From the NCBI RefSeq assembly GCF_963169125.1, contig NC_084800.1:149540397-149604396 (forward strand): a DNA stretch of 64,000 bases, given 5' to 3'. Below the pieces are notes generated by a model. That model was not told where the DNA came from. It searched no databases and was given only the letters and a program-made list of their open reading frames with translations. This document shows, piece after piece, positions 55,241 to 64,000 of this stretch. Position 1 is the first letter of the stretch. Each line of letters begins with the position of its first letter. The translations under genes were made by a program, and so were the position numbers. The DNA comes from Humulus lupulus. Taxonomy: Eukaryota; Streptophyta; Magnoliopsida; Rosales; Cannabaceae.

Positions 55241-58200
55241 ATGTCACAAAATACAGAAAGAAATGCAGGCAATGACGCTCCACCACCTACAGTTCCAAAT
55301 CTACAAATTGAAGCTTTAATGGGGGAGAGGAGGAGGATGTTGAGGGAGGAGTGTGAACAAATACATGAGAGGTTGGATAGGGTAGAAGAGGGAACACAAC
55401 GGAGGCCACGGAGGAATAGGATGCACCAAAGGGAGGATGAGAATGAAGGGGATTTGGAAGGGGTAATTTCTGATGATGAGTTTGATAGGATGTCGGCGGG
55501 TAACCATAGGAGGTATGGCGCGGATAGAGAAGCTAGGAACCAGGTAGATAATTATTTGGGAAATATCAAAATGAGAATTCCAGCATTTCAGGGGAAGAGT
55601 GATCCTGAAGCATACCTTGAGTGGGAGAAGAAGATGGAGATAGTTTTTGATTGTCACAACTACTCCGACATGAAGAAGGTAAAACTTGCTGCCATTGAGT
55701 TTACTGATTATGCTATTGTTTGGTGGGATCAGTTGTGCATCAACAGGAGGCGGAGTGGAGATCGTCCTATTGACACATGGGAGGCAATGAAGAGGGTGAT
55801 GAGGCGACGGTTTGTACCACCTCATTATTATCGAGATCTGTACCTTAAGTTGCAGGGTCTTCGTTAGGGCTACAGAAGTGTTGATGAGTATTATAAGGAG
55901 ATGGAGATGGCCATGATTAGAGCCAATGTTGAAGAGGATCAGGAGGCAACCATGGCAAGGTTTTTGAATGGGTTGAACCGAGAGATTGCTGACCCAATCG
56001 AGCTACACCAATATGTGGAATTGGAGGATTTGGTTCATATGTCAATCAAAGTTGAGAGGCAGCTCAAGAAGGGTAGTACAAGTTCGAGGCCAAGACCGAG
56101 CCCACACAATCCAAGTACAACACCTTGGAGGTCAAACTATCCAAAGAAAGAAGACCAACCCACTTCATCATTTGCACCAAAACCAGCCACCACAGCCACA
56201 CCACCTCAAGGTAAAACAACTTCTACTAAGTCTCATTCTAGTGAGATAAGGTGTTTCAAATGTCAGGGGCGAGGACACATAGCTAGCCAGTGTCCAAACA
56301 AGAGAGTTATGGTGATTCGAGAAAGTGGAGAGATAGATTCTGAAGATGAAGATGATCTTGCTGACATGCCACCATTGGAAGATGCTTCTGACAAAGAGTA
56401 TGGGCCAGAATCTGGTGAGATGCTTGCACTAGTCACAAGGCGAGTCCTGAATTTGCAAGCAAAAGAGGAGGAAGAAGAGGTGCAGCGAGAGAACATCTTT
56501 CACACTCGTTGTCATGTGAGAGACAAGTTATGTAGTGTCATTATTGATGGAGGTAGTTGTACTAATGTTGCTAGTGCTTCCATGGTTGCAAAGCTGGGGC
56601 TTACAACGCTTAGGCATCCTTGTCCATACAAGTTACAATGGTTGAATGATAGTGGTGAAGTGAGGGTTACAAAACAGGTACTGGTCTCATTTCGAATTGG
56701 CAAGTATGAAGATGAGGTGTTGTGTGATGTGGTTCCCATGCAAGCTGGGCACCTCCTTCTAGGAAGGCCTTGGAAATTTGATCGGCAGGTGCAGCATGAC
56801 GGCTTCACCAACAAGTATTCATTCAAGTTCCGTCAAAGAACAATCACTCTAGCACCATTGACGCCAAAGCAAGTATATGAAGACCAAGTGAGGTTGCAAA
56901 AATTGAGTGACAAAAAGAAAATGAGTGAGCAAAAGAAGGAAAGTGAAAAGATGAATGAGAGTGAGGAAAAAGAGAGACAAAGAGAGAAAAGAGTGGAATC
57001 AAGTGAGAGAAAACAAAATAATTTTTATGCAAAAAAAAGTGAGGTTAAGAGAGCATTGTTTACAAAACAACCCATGATTTTACTCATGTATAAGGAGGCT
57101 CTTTTAAATACTAACCAACTTGATTCTTCGCTGCCAAGTGTTGTTGTGTCTATCCTGCAGGAATTTGAGGATGTGTTTCCTGAGGAAGTACCACATGGTT
57201 TACCACCTATTCGAGGGATAGAACATCAAATTGATTTTGTTCCAGGTGCTTCAATCCCAAACCGACCAGCATACAGAAGTAATCCTGATGAAACAAAGGA
57301 ATTTCAAAGGCAAGTTGAAGAATTGATGGAGAAAGGGCATGTGAGAGAAAGCATGAGCCCTTGTGCTGTTCCAGTGATTCTAGTTCCCAAGAAGGATGGG
57401 ACATGGAGGATGTGTGTTGACTGTCGAACCATCAACAATATAACGGTAAAATATCGACATCCCATTCCTCGTTTAGATGACATGTTTGATGAATTGCATG
57501 GTTCTTGTTTGTTTTCCAAGATCGATCTAAAAAGTGGGTATCATCAGATACGTATGAAAGAAGGAGATGAGTGGAAAACTGCTTTCAAAACTAAACATGG
57601 ATTGTATGAGTGGTTAGTCATGCCTTTTGGGTTAACTAATGCACCTAGCACTTTCATGCGCTTAATGAATCATGTATTGCGTGCTTTCATTGGAAAATTT
57701 GTGGTTGTGTATTTTGATGATATTCTTATTTATAGTAAGAATTTGCATGACCATGTTTTGCATTTGCATTCTGTTTTGGATGTTCTTAGGAAACAGAATT
57801 TATATGCTAACCTCAGTAAGTGTACCTTCTGCACCGATAATCTTGTTTTCCTAGGCTGTGTTGTAAGTGCTACAGGTATTCAGGTGGATGAAGAAAAGAT
57901 CAAAGCCATCCAAGAGTGGCCGAGCCCTACAACAATAGGTAATGTTAGAAGTTTTCATGGACTTGCTAGCTTCTACAGGAGGTTTGTGAAAAATTTTAGC
58001 ACCATCGCCGCACCACTTACAGAAGTTATCAAAAAGAATGTGCCATTTAAATGGGGTGAAGCCCAAGAGGAGGCATTTCAGCTACTGAAATACAAGCTTA
58101 CTCATGCTCCTTTACTTGCTTTGCCTAACTTTTCTAACACTTTTGAAGTTGAATGTGATGCTTCTGGAATAGTTATTGGCGCTGTTCTTATGCAGGATGG

Positions 58201-59955
58201 GAGACCGCTTGCATACTTTAGCGAAAAGTTAAGTGGGGCTGCCCTGAATTACCCCACCTATGACAAAGAGTTGTATGCACTAGTGCGAGCTTTAGAAACA
58301 TGGCAGCACTATTTGTGGCTGAAAGAGTTTGTGATTCGCACAGATCATGAATCCTTGAAACATTTGAAAGGCCAACACAAGCTCAACAAGAGACATGCAC
58401 GATGGGTTGAGTTCATTGAGACATTTCCTTATGTCATTCGGTATAAGCAAGGTAAGGAGAATGTGGTTGTTGATGCCCTTTCTCGCAGGTATGCCTTAAT
58501 CTCTACTCTTGATGCTAAGTTACTTGGTTTTGAACACATTAAGGAGCTTTATCCTGTTGACCATGACTTTGGGGAGATTTATGGTGTTTGTGAAAAATCT
58601 GCTGAGGGAAAATTTTATAGGCATGAGGGTTTCTTGTTTAGGGAGCATAGGCTGTGTGTACCTAATTGTTCTTTAAGAGACTTGTTAGTTCGGGATTCCC
58701 ACGGGGGAGGGTTGATGGGACATTTTGGAGTTGCTAAGACCCTAGTTATGTTACAAGAGTACTTATTTTGGCCCACATGAAACGAGATGTTGAACGAATT
58801 TGTGGTAGGTGTGTCACTTGTAGGCAAGCTAAATCGAGAGTTCAACCAAATGGCCTTTAAACACCCCTACCAATTCCTAGTTCACCACGGATTGACATTT
58901 CGATGGATTTTGTGTTGGGTTTACCTAGAAGTAAGCGTGGGAGGGATTCAATCTTTGTGGTGGTAGACCGGTTTTCTAAGATGGCTCATTTTATCCCTTG
59001 TCATAAAACTGATGATGCTTCTAACGTTGCAGATTTGTTCTTTAGGGAGATTGTGAGATTACATGGTATGCCTAGGATAATTGTATCAGATAGGGATGCT
59101 AAATTCTTAAGCTACTTTTGGAAAACATTGTGGGGTAAACTTGGGACAAAACTATTGTTTTCTACTACTTGTTATCCTCAAACCGATGGTCAAACAGAAG
59201 TAGTTAATAGGACTCTATCCACCTTGTTGAGGGCAATCATAAGTAAAAATATTAAGACTTGGGAAGATTGTTTACCACATGTTGAGTTTGCTTATAATCG
59301 TTCCATGCATTCTGCTACTAAATTTTCACCCTTTGAAATTGTTTATGGTTTTAATCCTCTAACTCCTTTGGATTTATCACCTTTACCTATTTCTGAGCAT
59401 TTGAATTTAGATGGAAAGAAGAAGGCAGAATTTGTGAAGCAAATCCATGAGAGGGCACGACTCAACATAGAGAGAAGGACTGAACAATACATTAAGCAAG
59501 CTAACAAGGGTCGTCATAAGCAGGTTTTTGAGCCCGGTGATTGGGTATGGTTACACATGAGAAAGGAGCGATTCCCAGCACAAAGACGTTCCAAATTGTT
59601 ACCTCGAGGAGATGGCCCATTTCAAGTACTTGAAAGGATCAATGACAATGCCTACCGACTCGATTTACTTGGTGAGTATACTGTTAGTGCTACTTTTAAT
59701 GTTTCTGATTTGAGTCCTTTTGATGCAGGTGATGATTTGAGGTCAAATCCTTCTCAAGAGGAGGGGAATGATGAGGACACTAAGACTAAAGATTCAAGTC
59801 AAGTTCAAGTTGGTCCGGTGACGAGGGCACGAGCCAAGAGATTCAAAGAAGAACTTATCAGCCTAGTCCACAGAGTCCTAAAACAAGAGGAGACCGTGGT
59901 CAACACTGAAGGAGAACAAAGACTTGTCCTACTCATCAAAGTAGACTTAGTTTAG
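55241..59955 (+). pseudogene. CRM-type gag-pol polyprotein, three lesions
   Basis: Starts at ATGTCACAAAATACAG. Gag runs to the stop TAG at 55865-55867 (in [12 protein letters not shown], where CAG is expected) and continues in the same frame. Zinc knuckle [15 protein letters not shown] (56259-56303). Protease [11 protein letters not shown] near 56541. Lys/Glu-rich linker (56880-57020). [22 protein letters not shown] (57516-57570) and YFDDILIYS (57710-57736). RNase [13 protein letters not shown] and [11 protein letters not shown]. Integrase zinc finger [17 protein letters not shown] (58720-58830), broken by a one-base loss in CCCAC near 58772, then a TAA at 58858, then an open frame from 58903 with [17 protein letters not shown] and [13 protein letters not shown]. 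The tail [15 protein letters not shown] lies within the 3' LTR. The polypurine tract AAGAGGAGGGGAA (59756-59768) is inside the coding frame. No classical chromodomain is visible; CRM elements carry a different tail at this position. Confidence 0.93.
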
Positions 59956-60535
59956 GAGCTTGATGAGTCTTATTGTATTTTGTCATATTGTATTTTTTAT
60001 TTAGTCTTTGTTTATTTTTGTTAAAAGTCAAACACTTGACTTGTGTGAGTCCAAGAGTCCTTTTTCTTTATTTTTCGGTTTTCATTAGGAAGACAAAAGG
60101 CTTGTCTTTATTTTTTCAGTTTTCATTAGGAAGACAAAAGGCTTGTCTTTATTTTTCAGTTTTCATTAGGAAGACAAAAGGTTGTCTTTAATTTTCGGTT
60201 TTTAGGAAGACAAAGGGGCTTGTCTTGATGTAATTTTCGGCTATATAAGGCCTTGAAAACATTTGGAAAAATCAGATTATGTGGAATGAAAATTGTGAGT
60301 GTTTTTCTTCTTGAGTTCTTGAAGAAACTTTTGAACTTATCAAGGGGTTCCTTGTGGCGTTCAACCTGACTTATCAAACGGATTCCCATCCCCGTTTGTG
60401 GCGTCTTCCTCATACCAAGGTTCGTGCTTGGTTAAGCATTGGGTCGCGGTTCTTCATCCCCAATTTCGTGTGTTCTTGGTGGCTGTGCCATATTTGGTGT
60501 CGGGTTTCATCATAGTGTTGGTGTGGTTCGTATCA
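59769..60535 (+). mobile_element. CRM-type element 3' LTR
   Basis: 767 bp, same ends as the 5' LTR, with one extra 41-bp hairpin unit. The TATA box CTATATAAGG is at 60241-60250. The first 187 bp encode the last ~62 residues of pol. Followed by the AGAAT duplication. Confidence 0.94.
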
Positions 60536-61116
60536 AGAATAAGTCCGTATAAAAATTTAAGCCGGTCTACGCGACTTATACGGAGCTTACCCACTCTAGG
60601 GAGAACATCTTCCTAGCAAACTCTTCTCGCCTCCCCTGGAAGAAGCCGGAGCCGTTAAAGCACCAGAAGGGAAAGCGAGACCCTTCAAAGTTTTGCCAGT
60701 TCCACAACGACGTTGGCCACAATACCGATGAATGTAGACACCTGAAGGATGAGATTGAAACTCTTATCAGAACTAGACCTTTGGCTCAGTATGCACAGAA
60801 TAGAGTTCCCGCAGGCCATCCAGCTCCGGAAGTCCCGGCCAGTCAGCCCGGGTCTCGGGTAGATCAGGACGTCCCTCCTCTCGTGATAGGAGGAGAAATC
60901 TCCACGATCTCTGGAGGTCCTCATTTGGCTGGTACGAGCCGAGGTGCCAAAAAGAGGTACGTCAACAAACTTAAGGCTCATAATGGAGTGGAGTTCGTCC
61001 CTGAGCAGCATCTGCCAAAGCAGCAACGATTGGAGAGGCAACCAATCATTTTTACTGAAGAAGATGCCAGCCACGTCCAGTTCCCTCATAACGACCCTCT
61101 GGTCGTAGCAGTGTAG
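60536..61116 (+). pseudogene. Element T gag, segment 4 (C-terminal, zinc finger)
   Basis: Reads directly on from segment 3 across the CRM insertion: a PVYATYTELTHSRENIFLAN block (60572-60620), then WKKPEPLKHQKGKRDPSKF and a finger CQFHNDVGHNTDEC (60697-60738), a C-H-H-C spaced motif usual in Tat gags. The Pro-rich linker and a basic RGAKKRYVNKLKAHNG follow. The frame is stopped at 61114 (TAG) where CAG fits. Confidence 0.85.
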
Positions 61117-61557
61117 CTCACTAATCGGAGTGTTAGAAGAGTTCTGGTCGATAATGGAAGCTTGGCAAACCTACTATTTCGGTCCACACTGGAGAAGATG
61201 GGCTTATTTGTCGCCGAGCTGAAAGCGACTTCCATGATGCTTTACGACTTCTCGGGAGAAGGGTCGGCGACAATAGGGACGATTGAGCTGGTGATCACCA
61301 TAGGAGAGGGACCTTGGACAGTCTCAAAACTCCTTGAGTTCATGGTCATCGACTATCCCGCCGCGTACAATCCCATTTTAGGTCGACCTACACTTATAGC
61401 TTTTGAAGCCATTACCTCAATCCGCCACCTCATGCTAAAATTCCCCTCTTCCACGGGGATATGCATAGTCTGTGGCGATCAACTTGCTACCAGGGAGTGC
61501 TACAGCATTTCCATGAAGGGAAAATTAAAACCCGGGCAGTTAACGATGACCATCTAG
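61117..61557 (+). pseudogene. Element T protease
   Basis: In frame after the stop at 61114: VRRVLVDNGSLANLLF (about 61132-61178), with D-N-G-S as the Tat-type catalytic motif, then GPWTVSKLLEFMVIDYPAAY and NPILGRPTL (61370-61395). The region is intact to a TAG at 61555. It belongs to the gag-pol polyprotein of T, whose protease would release its products. Confidence 0.85.
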
Positions 61558-63180
61558 GATAGAAATAAGGAATCTCAGGAACCTTTGCCTAATCCTGAGA
61601 TTGAAAAACCTTAAAACGCCGAAGGGGAAAATATCATCCTGAGTGATGATATAGACCCAAGAATAGGCGAGGATAAGTCCGAGCTCCAAGCTATGGAAGA
61701 GCTCGAGGAGGTAAAAGTCGATCCACAGAATCCCTCACGGGTTGTTAAGCTCGGGAAAAACCTCTGTGGCAAGAGGAAGGCGGAGCTGGTCAAGTTCCTG
61801 CAGGAGAACCTGGATGTGTTTACATGGTCACCTGAGGACATGGTGGGAATCAGTCCAAGCGTTATCATGCACACCCTCCATTTAGATAAGAGCCTGCCTG
61901 CGAAGTCCTAGAAACAGAAGCGCCTGGGAACAACTCGAGCTGAAGCCCTAGAAGAAGTAGTAGCCCGGCTAAAAAAGTGCGGCTTTATCCGCGAAGCTAA
62001 GTTCCTGATCTGGGTCGCCAATCCTGTGTTGGTCCCGAAGCCCAACGAGAAGTAGCGGAACTGCATCGACTTCTCCGATTTGAACAAAGATTGCCCCAAA
62101 GATTGTTTTCCCCTGCCAAGGATCGATCAATTGGTGGACACCACGGCGGGGCATGAGCTCATGTCCTTTATGGATGTGTACTCGGGCTATAATTAGATCG
62201 CCATGAATCCAGCGGATCAGGAGCACACTAGCATCATGACCCCAACTAACGTTTATTGTTACAAGGTCATGCCGTTCGGGCTGAAGAACGTCGGTGCTAC
62301 ATAACAGAGATTGGTGAACAGGATGTTTGCCAACCAAATCGGGAAGAACATGGAAGTGTACGTTGACGACATGCTGGTCAAGTTGAAAACTGCCGATAAC
62401 CATGTTTCCGACCTGGAGGAATGCTTCAAGATACTAAGAGAATACGACATGGGGTTTAACCCGCAGAAGTGCACTTTCGGGGTCGCGTCTAGAAAATTCT
62501 TGGGTTTCATTGTCAACACTAGAGGAATCGAGGCGAACCCCGATAAGATCAGGTCGTTGCTTGAGCTTCCCTCACCTTGGTCACGAAAGGACGTTCAAGG
62601 CCTGACAGGAAGGGTGGCAGCCCTTAATCGGTTTATTTCTAAATCCACCAACAAATGCTTGCCATTCTATAACCTGCTCCGGGGAAATAAGAAGTTCGAA
62701 TGGATAGAGGAGTGTGAAAGTTCCTTCCTCGACCTAAAAGCACATCTAGTCGAGCCGCCCGTATTTTCCAAACCAACGGCAGGCGAGCCTCTTTTCCTTT
62801 ACCTAGCTGTCACAGAAGATGCAGCTAGTGCTGTATTGGTCCGAGAAGAAGACCGGGTTCAAAAATCAGTCTATTACATCAGCAAGAGGCTTCTCGGAGC
62901 TGAGTCTTGATATCCGTTGATGGAAAAGATGGCGTTCTGTCTCATCACGGCCTCCCGAAAGCTTAGGCCGTATATCCCACTCAATACACGTCATAATCGA
63001 TCAACCTTTAAGGCAGGTTTTGCAAAAACCTGAAGCATCGGGACGTTTGTTGAAGTGGGCTATTGAGCTCAGCCAGTTCGAGATTTTGTACACTCCACGA
63101 ACTGCAATAAAAAGCCAGGCCCTGGCTGATTTTGTGGCAGAGTGTACAGGATTCCGAGAAGATCCTGTGGAAGATTCACC
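61558..63180 (+). pseudogene. Element T reverse transcriptase and first RNase H
   Basis: RT linker and fingers from about 61690 (EELEEVKVDPQNPSR, LVKFLQENLDVFTWSPEDM), then a stop at 61909, CGFIREAKF, a stop at 62053, NCIDFSDLNKDCPKD (62058-62105), a stop at 62194 in SGYN/IAMNP, KVMPFGLKN (62263-62290), a stop at 62301, and the active site YVDDMLVK (62359-62382). The thumb follows (FLGFIVNTRGIEANPDKIR). RNase H I: KPTAGEPLFLYLAVTEDAAS and YYISKRLLGAES, then a stop at 62908, frameshifts around 62970-63030 and a readable end (KSQALADFVAECTGF). The many TAG codons mostly stand where CAG or TGG is expected. Confidence 0.88.
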
Positions 63181-63700
63181 CTAGGTCACCTCGGGCCAGG
63201 CGCATGGAAGATCTTCGTAGATGGTTCATCTAATGAGAACGACTCCGGGGCTGGAATCATTTTGATATCCCCAGAAGGACATAGATTCCACTCGGCGTTG
63301 AGATTCGGATTCACGGCTTCCAACAATGAGGCCGAATACGAAGCTTTACTGGCCGGGCAAAGGATGGCCCAGTAGCTGAAGGCCAGCTCCGTTCAGTGCT
63401 TCAGTGATTCCCTGCTCGTGGTAAACTAGGTGCTAGGTGAATATCAAGCACGGGGAACCAAGATGGCTGCTTACCTGGCCAAGGTAAAAGTCGAGCTATC
63501 CGCATTTGAACGGGGCTCAGTCGAACAGATACCTCGGGAGTAGAACGCCAATGCGAACGCCCTCGCCAAGCTCGCTACCTCTGGGGAGACGGAGACTTTG
63601 GGGTTAGTACCAGTAGAGTTCCTGGAGAAACCGAGCATAGAAGAAGTCGGGGCGGAGGTCGAGATGATCGACGCCAGACCGACCTGGATGACTCCCATCC
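63181..63700 (+). pseudogene. Element T second (archaeal-type) RNase H
   Basis: AWKIFVDGSSNENDSGAGII (63204-63262) and NNEAEYEALLAGQRMA (63322-63369) mark a second RNase H of the kind that sets Tat-lineage elements (Tat, Ogre, Retand) apart from other Ty3/gypsy. D-G-S-S and the E-A-E-Y box are preserved. Stops occur at 63373 (after MAQ), 63427 (in SLLVVN/VLGEYQ) and 63541 (in IPRE/NANANALAKLA), each TAG where CAG fits. Confidence 0.87.
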
Positions 63701-64000
63701 TCGAATATCTCACCGAAGGAAAGTTATCGGAAGAGCATAATGACGCAAGGCGGGTACTTTACCAAGCTCCAAGATATACGGTGGTAGATGGTCTGTTATA
63801 CCGGCGTGTGCACTCCTTGCCTTTCCTGCGATGTGTTCTGCCAGGCGAAGCAAAGACCATTTTGCAAGAAGTGCACGGGGGATTTTGCGGAGATCACACT
63901 GGGGGGCAAAGCTTGGCCCTAAAGATCTTAAGGCAAGAATATTACTGGCCCACTCTGTCAAAGGACTCGATCTATTACGTCAAGAAATGTGACAAGTGCC
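63701..64000 (+). pseudogene. Element T integrase, N-terminal part, runs off the window
   Basis: The linker YLTEGKLSEEHNDARRV and YTVVDGLLYRR lead into a zinc-binding H-H-C-C region: EVHGGFCGDHTGGQSLALKI, YYWPTLSKDS, and KKCDKC at the window edge. The frame is open here. The catalytic core and the 3' LTR must lie beyond 64000. Confidence 0.88.

Larger units (their letters stand above)
53420..60535 (+). mobile_element. CRM-type Ty3/gypsy element, TSD AGAAT
   Basis: LTRs 53420-54145 and 59769-60535, flanked by AGAAT at 53415-53419 and 60536-60540. The interior has an exact Met primer site, a 1.1-kb leader and a gag-pol frame with three lesions. RT residues such as [12 protein letters not shown] and [19 protein letters not shown], and a protease reading [11 protein letters not shown], are those of CRM (centromeric) chromoviruses. 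LTRs differ at only a handful of sites plus one 41-bp repeat unit, so the insertion is young. It lies in T's gag, same strand. Confidence 0.93.

Noticed and set aside
55316..55825. 169-residue open frame on the minus strand opposite the CRM gag
   Set aside because: It is the shadow of the gag frame; its composition follows the reverse complement of gag codons.

Overview
The window is plant nuclear DNA made almost entirely of nested LTR retrotransposons; I found no host gene, tRNA gene or functional rRNA gene in 64 kb. A flowering plant is indicated by chromodomain Ty3/gypsy elements of the Tekay type, a CRM-type element, a Tat-type element with two RNase H domains, a Ty1/copia element and a Cassandra TRIM carrying 5S rRNA sequence, all primed from the initiator-Met tRNA site where a primer site is readable. 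The density of nesting and the CRM copy suggest pericentromeric heterochromatin (inference). I cannot name the species.

Left half (1-33.2 kb). A Tekay-type LTR (109-4082) carries an array of TTGAC/GTCAA dyads and is split by an antisense solo LTR (1075-3609). From 4679 to 26093 lies a decayed Tekay element on the minus strand, here called H. H is cut by two plus-strand solo LTRs (5006-7270, 7556-9846) and by a full element B (11234-25324). B's 5' LTR is itself split by a gag-only element A (13388-18818), and B's 3' LTR is split by a Cassandra TRIM (24010-24825). H's gag then runs into a Ty1/copia element (26094-33236) whose right LTR is preceded by a second copy of 233 bp of H's gag.

Right half (33.2-64 kb). 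After a copia LTR remnant, a Tat-type Ty3/gypsy element T starts near 33869 and leaves the window at 64000. T's gag is interrupted by three later insertions: a recent non-autonomous element N1 (35733-42315), a nearly complete Tekay element P on the minus strand (42701-52922), and a CRM-type element (53420-60535). T resumes at 60536 with the end of gag, then protease, RT, two RNase H domains and the start of integrase.

Nine insertions can be bounded to the base: seven have a perfect 5-bp target-site duplication, one (7556-9846) a 4-of-5 match, and element A has a 5-6 bp one. Coding regions are all interrupted. In P, and repeatedly in T, the stops sit where relatives have CAG or CGA, as expected from C-to-T decay at methylated CHG/CG sites. 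The most unusual items are the copia element flanked by two copies of a gypsy gag fragment, the recently moved element N1 with an unreadable interior, the dyad arrays in Tekay LTRs, the GC-rich CCGCGG islets shared by LTRs of two superfamilies, and the tandem mosaic end of P's 5' LTR.
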